DNA of 64,000 nucleotides. Origin: Paramagnetospirillum magneticum AMB-1 (lineage in GTDB: Bacteria > Pseudomonadota > Alphaproteobacteria > Rhodospirillales > Magnetospirillaceae). This document shows, piece by piece, positions 51,869 through 61,361 of this stretch. The notes beneath the pieces are model-generated. The model was given only the letters and a program-made list of their open reading frames with translations. It did not search any database and was not told the origin of the DNA. The stretch covers positions 558,001-622,000 of the forward strand of contig NC_007626.1 of the NCBI RefSeq assembly GCF_000009985.1, in the 5' to 3' direction. The translations under genes and the position numbers were made by a program. Every line of letters starts with the position of its first letter. Within the stretch, counting starts at the first letter, position 1.

Positions 51869-54321
51869 GCAAACGCAAGAAAGCCGCCCACCCCGAGTCG
51901 TTGCCGGCTTCCGCCCTGTACCGGGTCTGTGATCCCTCCCTGCTTGATTTCACCACTACCGCCGAGCTGCAGGACGATGGTGACGGCCCAGGCCCCGCCC
52001 TGGGGCAGGAGCGTGCCGTCGAGGCCATTCGCTTCGCCATCGGCATGCGCCACCGTGGGTTCAACCTTTTCGCACTTGGCGAGGAGGGGACGGGACGGCG
52101 CAACCTGATCCTCGACCATCTGGGTGAGGCCGCTGCCGCCCGGCCGGCGTCCGACGACTGGGTCTATGTGGAGAATTTCGCCGAGGCCGCCAAGCCCCGG
52201 GCGCTGCGCCTGCCCGCCGGTCGGGCCCGCGTCCTGGAGCGCGACATGGCCCATCTGGTGGAGGAACTGGGCCATGCTCTGCCCGCCGCCTTCGAGGCCG
52301 AGGACTACCGGGTCCGGCGCCAGATGATCGAGGCCGAGGCCAAGCAGCAGCGCGAGACGGCCTTTACCGCCATCCAGGAAGATGCCGAAGCGCACGGTAT
52401 CGCCCTGGTGCGCACTCCCACGGGCCTGGGGCTGGCGCCGTCCAAGGGGGACGAGGTCCTGCCTCCCGACGAGTTCAAGCAACTGCCGGAGGAAACCCAA
52501 GCTCGCCTTCGGGCCGAGATGGAGCGGCTGCAGCAGCGGCTGGAATCCACCATCAAGCTGGTGCCGCGCTGGGACCGCGACATGCGCGGCCGCCTGCGCG
52601 AGCTGGAGCGTGAAGTGGTGGGCCATGCCATCGCCCACCTGATGGATGACCTCAAGGGCGACTGGGCCGAACTGCCGGAGGTCCTGGCCTATCTCGACGA
52701 GGTGGCCCGCGACGTGGCGCTCAGCGCCCAGGACTTCCTGCCCGAGTCCGAAGAGCCCGAGCGGCGAGCCGAGGGACGGCCGCACGGACACGACGGACGC
52801 TTTCGCCGCTACCGGGTCAATGTGCTGGTCTGCCGCGAGGGCGACAAGGGCGCGCCGGTGGTGATGGAGACCTATCCCACCCAGCCCAATCTCATCGGCC
52901 GGGTGGAATATATCGCCCAATACGGCACCCTGATCACCGATTTCAACCTGATCAAGGCCGGCAGCCTGCACCGGGCCAATGGCGGCTATCTGGTGATGGA
53001 TGCGCTGAAGCTGCTGATGCATCCCTTCGCCTGGGAGGATCTGAAGCGGGCGTTGCGCGACCGGGAAATCCGCATCGAATCGCCCGGCCAAGCCATGGGG
53101 CTGATGAGCACCCTGTCGCTGGAGCCCCAGCCCATTCCGCTGGACCTCAAGGTGGTGCTGGTCGGCGACCCCATGCTTTACTACCTGCTCAGTCACAACG
53201 ATCCGGAATTCGGCGAGCTGTTCAAGGTCTCGGCCGATTTCGACTGGCGCATGGAGCGCAGCGAGACCAATACCTCCCTGCTGGCCCGCTCGGTGGGGGC
53301 ACTGGCCCGCAAGGAGGGGCTGAGGCCTCTGGACCGGGGGGCGGTGGCGCGCATCGTCGAGCAGGCGTCCCGCGACGTGGGCGATTCCACCAGGCTGTCC
53401 ACCCATATGGCCAGCCTGGCCGATCTGGTGCGCGAGGCCGATTACTGGGCGGGCGAGGCCGGCGCCGATCTGGTGGTGGCCGATCACGTGGAAAGGGCCA
53501 TCTCGGCCTCCACCCGCCGGCTGGACCGGGTGCGCGACAGCGTTCAGCAGGAGATGCTGGCCGGAACTGTCCACATCGCCACCGAGGGCGAGGCGGTGGG
53601 CCAGATCAACGGGCTGGCGGTGCTGGAACTGGGCCGCTTTTCCTTTGGCCGCCCCACCCGGGTGACGGCGCGGGTGCGCTTTGGCAAGGGCGATGTGGTC
53701 GATATCGAGCGCGAAGTCCAGTTGGGTGGCCCCATTCACGGCAAGGGGGTGATGATCCTGTCCTCCTTCCTGGCGTCGCGCTATGCCGCCGAGCTGCCCC
53801 TGGCCCTGTCGGCCACTCTGGTGTTCGAGCAATCCTACGGCGGCATCGAGGGCGATTCCGCCTCGTCCACCGAGCTTTACGCCCTGCTGTCCGCCCTGGC
53901 CGAGGCGCCCATCCGCCAGAGTTTGGCGGTGACCGGCTCCATCGACCAGTTCGGACGCATCCAGGCCATCGGCGGCGTCAACGAGAAGATCGAGGGCTTT
54001 TTCGACCTGTGCCGCGCCCGGGGGCTGGATGGCAGCCACGGCGTGCTGATCCCCGCCGACAACGTACCGCATCTGATGCTGCGCAAGGATGTGGTCGAGG
54101 CGGCGGCGGCCGGTCTGTTTGCCGTCTATCCGGTGGAGAATGTGGACCAGGGCATGGCGCTGCTGACCGGGCATCCGGCTGGCGAGCGCGACGGCGACGG
54201 CAAGTTCCCGCCCGGTTCCATCAACCGGCGGGTGGCGGCCCGCCTGGGAGCCTTCATGCGTCGGGCCGAGGAATTGTCGGTGCCGCGCCCCCTCAACGGC
54301 ATGGGCCGGAACGGAGCGTAA
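51865..54321 (+). CDS. Lon-family (S16) protease with degenerate ATPase domain
   Basis: 818 residues. The N-terminal AAA-like part has GEEGTGRRNLI where a Walker A Lys would be expected (Arg instead), and GGYLVMDALKLL in the Walker B place, without the catalytic Glu. The C-terminal Lon protease domain is intact: Ser in GDSASSTEL and Lys in NEKIEGFFD, with SGS... replaced by GSIDQFGRIQAIGG as in LonB/LonC types. This suggests a soluble, perhaps ATP-independent protease like LonC. GTG start coupled to the upstream peptidase. Confidence 0.88.
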   Translation: MSKRKKAAHPESLPASALYRVCDPSLLDFTTTAELQDDGDGPGPALGQERAVEAIRFAIGMRHRGFNLFALGEEGTGRRNLILDHLGEAAAARPASDDWVYVENFAEAAKPRALRLPAGRARVLERDMAHLVEELGHALPAAFEAEDYRVRRQMIEAEAKQQRETAFTAIQEDAEAHGIALVRTPTGLGLAPSKGDEVLPPDEFKQLPEETQARLRAEMERLQQRLESTIKLVPRWDRDMRGRLRELEREVVGHAIAHLMDDLKGDWAELPEVLAYLDEVARDVALSAQDFLPESEEPERRAEGRPHGHDGRFRRYRVNVLVCREGDKGAPVVMETYPTQPNLIGRVEYIAQYGTLITDFNLIKAGSLHRANGGYLVMDALKLLMHPFAWEDLKRALRDREIRIESPGQAMGLMSTLSLEPQPIPLDLKVVLVGDPMLYYLLSHNDPEFGELFKVSADFDWRMERSETNTSLLARSVGALARKEGLRPLDRGAVARIVEQASRDVGDSTRLSTHMASLADLVREADYWAGEAGADLVVADHVERAISASTRRLDRVRDSVQQEMLAGTVHIATEGEAVGQINGLAVLELGRFSFGRPTRVTARVRFGKGDVVDIEREVQLGGPIHGKGVMILSSFLASRYAAELPLALSATLVFEQSYGGIEGDSASSTELYALLSALAEAPIRQSLAVTGSIDQFGRIQAIGGVNEKIEGFFDLCRARGLDGSHGVLIPADNVPHLMLRKDVVEAAAAGLFAVYPVENVDQGMALLTGHPAGERDGDGKFPPGSINRRVAARLGAFMRRAEELSVPRPLNGMGRNGA

Positions 54322-54325
54322 GGCG

Positions 54326-55369
54326 ATGGTCGGCCGCCTGCTTCTGCTCGGTCTGCTGCTGCTGATCTCGGCCGGCGCCATGGCCAGCGAGTTGCGGGTG
54401 CTGACCCGATCCTCCTATCTGTCGCCGGAATTGCTGCGCAAGTTCGAGCGCGAGAGCGGCATCACCGTCAATCTGACCGTGATGGCCGATCACGCCCAGG
54501 TGATGGCGGCGCTGACCGGGGGGCGGTCGGGCTACGACATCGCCTTTTCCCCCGACTACCATGTGGGCGAGCTGATTCGCGGCGGCCTGATCGAACGGGT
54601 GCTGGCCGACCGCCTCAACGGCTTTTGGAATGTGGAGGACCCCTGGCGCTCCCGGTCCTTCGATCCGCGCAACGAGTACACCATTCCCCATCAATGGGGG
54701 ACCGCCGCCTTCGCGGTGGATACCTCGATCCATCGCGGCGACATCGATTCGCTGCGCCTGCTGTTCGAGCCGCCGCCCGAGGTCGAGGGACGGATCGCCC
54801 TGCTGGATGAGGAGGAGATGCTCCAGATGGCGCTGGTCTACCTGGGCGAGGCGCGCTGCACCGCCGACGACGGCAAGCTGGAGAAGGCCGCGCGGATTCT
54901 GGAGCCCATGGTGGCCCGCAACCGTCTGATACCCGCCGAGCGGGTGATGGCCGCCCTGGCCGATCCCGCCATGGTCCTGGTGGTGACCTGGAACGGCGAT
55001 GCCATGCGGGCCAGGGAAAAGCGCCCCAGTCTGGCCTATGCCTATCCGCGCGAGGGCAATCTGGTGTGGACCGACGTGGTGGTGGTGCCGCGCAATCCGC
55101 CCAACCGGGCCAATGCCATGAAGTTCCTGACCTTCATGCTGCAGCCGGAGAACGCCGCCCTGGATTCCAGCTTCAACGGCTATGCCAGCATGATCCGGGG
55201 CAGCGAACGGTTTTTGGCGCCCTCGGTGCTGACCGCCCCGGAACTGGTGGCGCCCTGGCCCGCCAAGGTGGGGTTCCTTCCCTCCTGCGGCGATGTCACC
55301 CAGCGCCGGCACGAGAAAATCTGGGGCGAAGTGAAGGCGCGCGCGGGAAAACCCTCCGCCAATCCCTGA
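54326..55369 (+). CDS. Periplasmic solute-binding protein, polyamine (PotD/PotF) type
   Basis: 347 residues. Signal peptide to about residue 20 (SAGAMA-SE), then the PotD/PotF pattern: LRVLTRSSYLSPELLRKFERESGITVNL, GYDIAFSPDYHV, YTIPHQWGTAAFAVD, and a C-terminal RANAMKFLTFMLQPENAA. No permease or ATPase gene is adjacent, so it is either an orphan or serves as a sensor protein. It starts four bases after the Lon-type gene and is probably co-transcribed with it. Confidence 0.85.
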   Translation: MVGRLLLLGLLLLISAGAMASELRVLTRSSYLSPELLRKFERESGITVNLTVMADHAQVMAALTGGRSGYDIAFSPDYHVGELIRGGLIERVLADRLNGFWNVEDPWRSRSFDPRNEYTIPHQWGTAAFAVDTSIHRGDIDSLRLLFEPPPEVEGRIALLDEEEMLQMALVYLGEARCTADDGKLEKAARILEPMVARNRLIPAERVMAALADPAMVLVVTWNGDAMRAREKRPSLAYAYPREGNLVWTDVVVVPRNPPNRANAMKFLTFMLQPENAALDSSFNGYASMIRGSERFLAPSVLTAPELVAPWPAKVGFLPSCGDVTQRRHEKIWGEVKARAGKPSANP

Positions 55370-55376
55370 TCGCCCG

Positions 55377-55901
55377 TCAGCTCTGGGGATGAAGCGGGGT
55401 TCCCTGGGGGACCTTGATGCGCAGGCCGGGGGTGGGGATCTCGGCGATGAAGCGCCCCTGCTGCAGCTTGGCGCGCCGCTGCAGCAGCCTGGCATGGGTG
55501 ACCAGCAGGGCCGCCGAGTTCATGGCGAACAGCACGATACTGGCCCGCATGGCTCCATCCCCCAGGGGCGCCATCAGGGGAATGGCGAACAGGCACGGCA
55601 GCAGGGCATAGAGGAAGGTGTCGCGCCAGCGGCGCATGTAGACCACCGCCGAAGCCAGGGCCGCCACCGGCGAGACCAGCACCATGTCCACCTTGGCGCG
55701 CAGCACCGCGTGGGCCGCCACGGCGGCATAGGCGGGCGGCAGCCCCTCGAAGCTGGCGATCAGCGCCAGGCCGTCGCTGCTGGGCGTGAAGGTGGCGCGC
55801 AGGGCGTCCATCGGCCACTGAGCGCGCGGAATGGCCGGGCGGATTTCCTTGTACACAGCACGAGAGAACTCGGAATCGGGACGTAGCAATTCGCTGACCA
55901 T
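55377..55901 (-). CDS. Membrane protein of unknown function
   Basis: 174 residues. Hydrophobic segments around VLVSPVAALASAVVYM, YALLPCLFAIPLMAPL and ASIVLFAMNSAALLVTHARLL, flanked by soluble ends. ATG 55901 with AGGA upstream; longer frames lack a site. No family recognised. Converges with the solute-binding gene and lies upstream of a kinase on the same strand, 76 bases apart. Confidence 0.65.
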   Translation of the reverse strand: MVSELLRPDSEFSRAVYKEIRPAIPRAQWPMDALRATFTPSSDGLALIASFEGLPPAYAAVAAHAVLRAKVDMVLVSPVAALASAVVYMRRWRDTFLYALLPCLFAIPLMAPLGDGAMRASIVLFAMNSAALLVTHARLLQRRAKLQQGRFIAEIPTPGLRIKVPQGTPLHPQS

Positions 55902-55977
55902 GAGTCCTGGGGCGCCCCTGCTAATGGATGACACGGCACTGTGCCACGACCGGGCCGGCGGAGCCAGGGGCTTGGGG

Positions 55978-58185
55978 TCAGCGCCCGGTCGCGGTCACGG
56001 CAAAGATGCGGCGCGGTGGGAAGGTCACCGTTACCCGGGTACCGGCATCGGGCTGGCTGGCGATGGCGATGGCGCCGCCGTGCATTTCCATGATGGCCGC
56101 CACCATGGGCAGCCCCAGACCAGTGCCCTCGTGCCGTCGGGCGATGCGGGCGTCCACCTGGACGAAGGGCTCGATGACCTGGGCCGCCTCTTCCTCGGTC
56201 ATGCCGATGCCGGTGTCGCTGACATGCAGCTCCAACCCGCCGTCGGGAGTGAGGCTGGCGGAAACGGTGACCCTGCCGCCAAACGGCGTGAACTTGACGG
56301 CATTGGCCAGCAGATTGATCACCACCTGCCGGATCCGGCGTTCATCGGCCATCACCTGGGGGAGGCCCGGGGGAAGGTCGGAGATCAAATTCAAGCCGGC
56401 GGCGGCGCCGCGGTCACGCAGCAGACGCAGGGCGACGTCGACCACCGGGGCGATTTCCATGGGGCGGTCGTCCAGCTCCATCCGGCCCGCCTCGATCTTG
56501 GCCAGATCCAGGATGTCGGTGATGATCCCCAGCAGATGGCGGCCCGAGGCGGAGATATCGCCGGCATATTCGCGGTAGCGCTCGGGCATGGGGCCGAGGA
56601 CCTGGGAATACATGGTCTCGGCGAACCCGATGATGGCATTGAGCGGAGTCCGCAATTCGTGGCTCATGCCGGCCAGGAAGTCGCTCTTGGCGCGGCTGGC
56701 GCTTTCCGCCTGCTCCTTGGCGGCGCGCAGTTCGTCCTCGGCCCGCTTGCGCCAGCTGATATCCTCGGCCACCCCGATGATGTACTCGACCTGACCGTCG
56801 CGGCGCAGAGCCGACACGGTCAGGTTGGCCCAGACGATCGTGCCGTCCTTGCGGAGATAGCGCTTCTCGATGCTGTTGCTTTCCCGGGTGCCCTGGATGA
56901 TGTGGTCGATGCCGTCCAATCCCAGCTTGCGGTCGTCGGGATGGGTGAAGTCGCTGGCGGAGCGGCCGATCAGTTCCTGGGGCGCGCAGCCCAGCATCTC
57001 GGCGAACCGGCTGTTGATGCGGATGAAACGGCGGTCCAGGGTCGTGTGGCACATGCCCACCGCCGCCTGCTCGAAGGTGGCGCGGAAGCGGTCCTCGCTC
57101 TCGGTCAGCCGAGCCTCGCGTTCGTTCAGGGCGCCGACCATGGTGTCGAAGGTGTCGCCCATCTCGCCCACTTCGCCGATGCCGCCGCCGGCGCGGGCGG
57201 CCATGTCGCCGGCCCGCACCCGGCGCATGGCGCCGGCCAGCCGTCCCAGGGGCTGGAACAGCAGGCGGCGGCTGGAATACCACAGCAGCAGGACGGCGCC
57301 CGAGCCGGCGATGCCGAAGGCGGTGACCGCCATGCGCAGGAACTGGCGTTCCGACCCTCCCAGCATCTCCACGGGCATGGTCACCGCCACCATGGTCTCG
57401 GGCGCCATGCGGCCCAGGGGGGCGACGCCGAAGACCGAGGTCTCGCCGGTGATGGCGATGGCGGTGAAAGATCCGCCGCGGCCCCTTGCCGCCGCCTCCC
57501 TCAATTCGGGGACCGGGGTGATGGCCGGGGCGTCACCGGAAAGGGCGGGCACGCGGGCCAGGACGGTGCCGTCGGATTTCAGCACCAGCAGGCGCGCCCC
57601 GTCGGGCAGGATGGGCGGGGCCACCGCCTTGGCCAGATGGTCCAGCGACCGGGCGGTCGCCACCACGCCGCGCGGCGTGCCCAGCCAGTCGAGAATGGGA
57701 TAGGCCATGGGCAGGGCGACCCGCCCATCCTCGAGCTGGACATAGGGGCCGGTGGCGAAGGCTCCGGTTTCCATGGCGCGGCCGATCTGCGGTCCCTTGG
57801 TCAGCCAGGAGATATCGGTGCCCTGGGCGATGCTGCATCCCGCCCGCCCGGACGGGTCCGTGCGCAAGAAGCCGTAATGCCCCTCCACGGCCAGCAGGAA
57901 GTGGCGGTAATGGCTGCCGCATTCGTCGTCTTCGGGATCGGTGGCCAGGGCGGCCAGGGCCTCGCGCGAGCTTTCCAATCCGCGGTCATGAATGGCGGCC
58001 GCCATGCGGGCCAGGGTTTCCACCTGGGAGCCCGCCGCCTGCAGGGACAGGGATTCCGCCAGCTGGATGATGATGGCCAGGGTGCCGAGGAAAACTGCGG
58101 GAACAAGGCCCAGCACCACCACCTGGAACAGGTGGCCCCGTGCTCCGCCCAGCCAGGTCAGGGTCCGGTTGCCCCCCTCCGCCAT
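55978..58185 (-). CDS. PAS-domain hybrid-less sensor histidine kinase
   Basis: 735 residues. Membrane helix near 20-45, a periplasmic domain of about 240 residues (double-Cache-like, with SWLTKGPQIGRAMETGAF and PYVQLEDGRVALPMAYP), a second helix near 285-305, HAMP, one PAS domain with PAC motif (EYIIGVAEDISWRKRAEDEL), HisKA box SHELRTPLNAIIGFAE, and HATPase (NLLANAVKFTPFGG, DTGIGMTEEEA, GTGLGLPMV). No receiver is fused and no regulator is adjacent. ATG 58185 with AGGA upstream. Confidence 0.92.
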   Translation of the reverse strand: MAEGGNRTLTWLGGARGHLFQVVVLGLVPAVFLGTLAIIIQLAESLSLQAAGSQVETLARMAAAIHDRGLESSREALAALATDPEDDECGSHYRHFLLAVEGHYGFLRTDPSGRAGCSIAQGTDISWLTKGPQIGRAMETGAFATGPYVQLEDGRVALPMAYPILDWLGTPRGVVATARSLDHLAKAVAPPILPDGARLLVLKSDGTVLARVPALSGDAPAITPVPELREAAARGRGGSFTAIAITGETSVFGVAPLGRMAPETMVAVTMPVEMLGGSERQFLRMAVTAFGIAGSGAVLLLWYSSRRLLFQPLGRLAGAMRRVRAGDMAARAGGGIGEVGEMGDTFDTMVGALNEREARLTESEDRFRATFEQAAVGMCHTTLDRRFIRINSRFAEMLGCAPQELIGRSASDFTHPDDRKLGLDGIDHIIQGTRESNSIEKRYLRKDGTIVWANLTVSALRRDGQVEYIIGVAEDISWRKRAEDELRAAKEQAESASRAKSDFLAGMSHELRTPLNAIIGFAETMYSQVLGPMPERYREYAGDISASGRHLLGIITDILDLAKIEAGRMELDDRPMEIAPVVDVALRLLRDRGAAAGLNLISDLPPGLPQVMADERRIRQVVINLLANAVKFTPFGGRVTVSASLTPDGGLELHVSDTGIGMTEEEAAQVIEPFVQVDARIARRHEGTGLGLPMVAAIMEMHGGAIAIASQPDAGTRVTVTFPPRRIFAVTATGR

Positions 58186-58275
58186 TCGGTCCTGTTTCCC
58201 TCCCCAAAGCGGCCCATACCCTATCACAGGGTGGCGGCAATCCAATATCGGCTATCCGTCACTAGCGTGTGACAG

Positions 58276-59484
58276 TCATTTGGTGCGGGGGCCGTTCCGA
58301 TTCAGGTCGCGCATGGCCCCGTCGAGGCCTTCCAGGGTCATGGGGAACATGCGCCCGTCCATCAATTGCTGGATCATCTGGGTGGAGTGGGTCCATTGCC
58401 AGCGGGCCTGGGGCGCCGGGTTGAGCCAGACGGCGCTGGGCCATTGGTCGAGCAGGCGGCGCATCCAGACGTGACCCGGCTCCTCGTTCCACTCCTCCAC
58501 CGCGCCGCCCGGCATGGTGATCTCGTAGGGGCTCATGGCGGCGTCGCCGACGAAGATCAGCTTGTAGTCCGACGGAAAGGTATGGATGACGTCCAGGGTG
58601 TGGGTGACGTCCTGGTGGCGGCGGTGATTGTCCTTCCACAGGCCGGAATAGGGGCAGTTGTGGAAGTAGAAGTGCTCCAGATGCTTGAACTCCGAGCGTA
58701 CCGCCGAGAACAGCTCCTCGCAGGTGCGCACGTGCTCGTCCATGGAGCCGCCGATGTCGAGCAGCAGCAGCACCTTGACCTTGTTGTGGCGTTCGGGCCG
58801 CATCTGCAGGTCGAGCCAGCCGCCCGCCCGCGCCGTCGAGGTGATGGTCCCGGCCAGGTCCAGCTCGGTGGCGGCGCCCTCGCGGGCGAAGCGGCGCAGG
58901 CGGCGCAGCGCCATGCGGAAGTTGCGGGTGCCCAGCTCGATGCCGTCGTCGAGATTGCGATAGGCCCGCTCGTCCCAGACCTTGACGGCGCGGCGATGCC
59001 GGGATTCGTGCTGGCCGATGCGCACACCCTCGGGATTATAGCCATAGGCGCCGAAGGGCGAGGTGCCGGCGGTGCCGATCCATTTGGAGCCGCCCTGGTG
59101 GCGCTCCTTCTGCTCCTCCAGCCGCTTCTTCAGGGTTTCCATCAGCTTCTCGAAGCCGCCCGCCGACTGGATCTGCTCCATCTCCTCGGGCGTCAGATGC
59201 TTTTCCGCCAGCTTGCGCAGCCATTCCTCAGGAATGGCGGCCTTCAGCGCGGCGGCCAGTTCGTCGCCTTCCCCCACCACGCCGTTGAACACGCGGGCGA
59301 ACACCCGGTCGAACTTGTCCAGGTTGCGCTCGTCCTTTACCAGGCATGAGCGCGAGAGATAGTAGAAGGTGTCGACGCTCATCTCGGCCACGCCTTCGGC
59401 CAGGGCCTCCAGCAGGGTGAGGTATTCCTTCAAGGTGACCGGCACCTTGGCGTCGCGCAGTTCGAGGAACAGGTTGAGGAACAT
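58276..59484 (-). CDS. VWA-domain protein, CoxE-like
   Basis: 402 residues, soluble. The von Willebrand A core has a MIDAS motif DIGGSMDEH and later FHNCPYSGLW and GDAAMSPYE. VWA proteins of this type act with MoxR ATPases as chaperones for metal-centre insertion or complex assembly. ATG 59484; it follows the hemerythrin gene by eight bases and ends the MoxR-hemerythrin-VWA operon. Confidence 0.88.
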   Translation of the reverse strand: MFLNLFLELRDAKVPVTLKEYLTLLEALAEGVAEMSVDTFYYLSRSCLVKDERNLDKFDRVFARVFNGVVGEGDELAAALKAAIPEEWLRKLAEKHLTPEEMEQIQSAGGFEKLMETLKKRLEEQKERHQGGSKWIGTAGTSPFGAYGYNPEGVRIGQHESRHRRAVKVWDERAYRNLDDGIELGTRNFRMALRRLRRFAREGAATELDLAGTITSTARAGGWLDLQMRPERHNKVKVLLLLDIGGSMDEHVRTCEELFSAVRSEFKHLEHFYFHNCPYSGLWKDNHRRHQDVTHTLDVIHTFPSDYKLIFVGDAAMSPYEITMPGGAVEEWNEEPGHVWMRRLLDQWPSAVWLNPAPQARWQWTHSTQMIQQLMDGRMFPMTLEGLDGAMRDLNRNGPRTK

Positions 59485-59492
59485 GGCGGGTC

Positions 59493-59882
59493 TCAGCCGC
59501 CCCGCGCTCGGGTCCAGGCGGCGTAGCGCTGGTCCTCGATCAGGATGTGCCCCTTCAGCCAGGACCACAGGAAGTCCTTCAGCCTCGTATCGCCGGCGTC
59601 GAAGGGACGCTCGCGATACTCCTTCAGCATGGCCGCCACCTGATCGGCGAAGTCGTCGTGCTGGACGCGGTGGGCGTCCAGGCCGGGAAAGCCGATGGCG
59701 TCCAGATGGGTTTCCTCGCGGTCGAAATGGCCGGTGGTGTAGTCGAGGACGGCGTTGAACAGCTCCAGGAAGTCCGGAGCCGACTGGTCCAGCTCATTGA
59801 TCATGCGGATCAGCTTCTGGTGGTCCTTGTCCAGGGCGGGGTTGTCCACGCTCATGGCCTCGGTCCACGCGATGATGCTCAT
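59493..59882 (-). CDS. Bacteriohemerythrin
   Basis: 129 residues, four-helix bundle with a di-iron site that binds oxygen. Ligands are visible in KDHQKLI, TGHFDREETH, HRVQHDDF and KGHILIED. The ATG shares one base with the TGA of the MoxR gene, so translation is coupled. It lies between a MoxR ATPase and its VWA partner, an unusual place that suggests a joint function. Confidence 0.93.
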   Translation of the reverse strand: MSIIAWTEAMSVDNPALDKDHQKLIRMINELDQSAPDFLELFNAVLDYTTGHFDREETHLDAIGFPGLDAHRVQHDDFADQVAAMLKEYRERPFDAGDTRLKDFLWSWLKGHILIEDQRYAAWTRARGG

Positions 59883-60727
59883 CAGCGTCCCTCCCGCCGG
59901 CTGAGAAAGGCCAGACGCTCGAACAGGTGCACGTCCTGCTCGTTCTTCAGCAGGGCGCCGTGCAGCTTGGGGATCAGCGTGCTTTTGTCCTTGGCGCGCA
60001 GATCGTCGGGGGACAGGTCCTCGGACAGCAGCAGCTTGATCCAGTCCAGCAGTTCCGAGGTGGACGGCTTCTTCTTCAGCCCCGGCACCTCGCGGATGTC
60101 GAAGAATACGGTCAGGCCTCGTGCAGCAGGGCCGGCTTGATGCCCGGGATAATGCACGGTGACGATCCGCTCCATGGTCTCGCGGTCGGGAAAGCGGATG
60201 TAGTGGAAGAAGCAGCGGCGCAGGAAGGCGTCGGGCAGTTCCTTCTCGTTGTTCGACGTGATGATCACCATGGGCCGCTTGACCGCCTTGACCACCTGCT
60301 TGGTCTCGTAGACATGGAATTCCATGCGGTCGAGTTCCAGCAGCAGGTCGTTGGGGAATTCGATGTCGGCCTTGTCGATCTCGTCGATCAGCAGCACCGG
60401 CGGGGTGGGGGCCTCGAACGCCTCCCACAGCTTGCCCCGGACGATGTAATTGGAGATGTCGTGGACGCGCTGGTCGCCCAGCTGCGAGTCGCGCAGTCGC
60501 GCCACCGCGTCGTATTCGTACAGGCCCTGCTGGGCCTTGGTGGTGGATTTGACATGCCATTGCAGCAGGGGGCGGCCCAGGGCCTTGGCCACTTCGGCGG
60601 CCAGCACGGTCTTGCCGGTGCCCGGCTCGCCCTTGATCAGCAGCGGGCGCTCGAGACGCAGCGCCGCATTGACGGCGACCAGCAGGTCTTCGGTCGCCAC
60701 ATAGCTATCGGTACCCTTGAACGACAT
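59882..60727 (-). CDS. MoxR-family AAA+ ATPase
   Basis: 281 residues. Walker A GEPGTGKTVLA, Walker B VLLIDEIDKAD, sensor 1 ITSNNEKELPDAFLRRC with Arg finger. MoxR ATPases remodel metalloenzymes together with VWA proteins. ATG 60727 with AAGGAG. First gene of the operon; complete. Confidence 0.93.
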   Translation of the reverse strand: MSFKGTDSYVATEDLLVAVNAALRLERPLLIKGEPGTGKTVLAAEVAKALGRPLLQWHVKSTTKAQQGLYEYDAVARLRDSQLGDQRVHDISNYIVRGKLWEAFEAPTPPVLLIDEIDKADIEFPNDLLLELDRMEFHVYETKQVVKAVKRPMVIITSNNEKELPDAFLRRCFFHYIRFPDRETMERIVTVHYPGHQAGPAARGLTVFFDIREVPGLKKKPSTSELLDWIKLLLSEDLSPDDLRAKDKSTLIPKLHGALLKNEQDVHLFERLAFLSRREGR

Positions 60728-60800
60728 GGACTCACTCCTTCTCCAAGAGAAAGGTAGGAGCCTTGATGAAATCGGTCAAGGAATGCCGATTTGAAAAACG

Positions 60801-60839
60801 CAAAGAAAAAGCCCCGGCCTTGGGAGGGAGGCCGGGGCT
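60801..60839 (-). terminator. Intrinsic terminator downstream of the second phasin
   Basis: On the minus strand AGCCCCGGCCT and AGGCCGGGGCT form an 11-bp stem, followed by TTTTTCTTTG. It ends transcripts coming from the phasin at 60979-61329. Confidence 0.85.
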
Positions 60840-60855
60840 CGTATCCGTCGTCGCC

Positions 60856-60979
60856 AATGTCCGGAAGCAGCGGGATGGGGGGGAGAGCCCCGGACATTCA
60901 ATGGGCGGCGGCGGGGTCTTATCCGATCCAGGTCCGTCGGAGGTGGGAGGAACCTCGACGGACCCGTTGGGGATCGGAT
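60856..60979 (-). repeat. Nested hairpins in the phasin 3' region
   Basis: Three perfect or near-perfect inverted repeats precede the terminator: ATCCGATCC/GGATCGGAT (60921-60979, touching the phasin stop), within it GGTCCGTCGGAGG/CCTCGACGGACC with one bulge (60931-60964), and AATGTCCGG/CCGGACATT (60856-60898). They would make a highly structured 3' end. Confidence 0.6.
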
Positions 60980-61329
60980 TAAGCGGCAACCTTGGTCAGG
61001 GCGGCGAAACGGGCCTGGATCGGCTCGGCCGCGGCGGTCAGGGCCGAGGTGGACAGCTCGGCCAGCTTGCGGCCGTCGGCGATGGCGCTCTCCAGGGTCT
61101 CGCGGGCCAGCTTGCCCTGCAGGTCGGCGAACTCGGCCGGGCTCTTCACGGAGAACAGAGCCTTGACGGCGGCGTCGGCCTTCTTGACGTTCTCGGCGAT
61201 CAGGGCCTGCTGGGCCTTGGCGATCTCTTCGAAGGCCTTGACGGCGATGGCGCCGGACTTGGCGAAGGCGTCGGCATTGTCCTTGCCCATGGAAACGAAC
61301 TTCTCGAAGCCGTCGATCTTGATGGTCAT
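60979..61329 (-). CDS. Phasin-family protein
   Basis: 116 residues, helical and amphipathic (FEKFVSMGKDNADAFAKSGAIAVKAFEEIAKAQQAL; SPAEFADLQGKLARETLESAIADGRKLAELSTSAL), the Phasin_2 pattern. ATG 61329 with AAGGA eight bases upstream. Three copies of a TGCAACAT-type box lie directly upstream and one near the other phasin gene, suggesting shared control with storage-granule genes. Confidence 0.9.
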   Translation of the reverse strand: MTIKIDGFEKFVSMGKDNADAFAKSGAIAVKAFEEIAKAQQALIAENVKKADAAVKALFSVKSPAEFADLQGKLARETLESAIADGRKLAELSTSALTAAAEPIQARFAALTKVAA

Positions 61330-61361
61330 GTGCGTGATCCTTATCTGGGGTGGGCGCGTTG

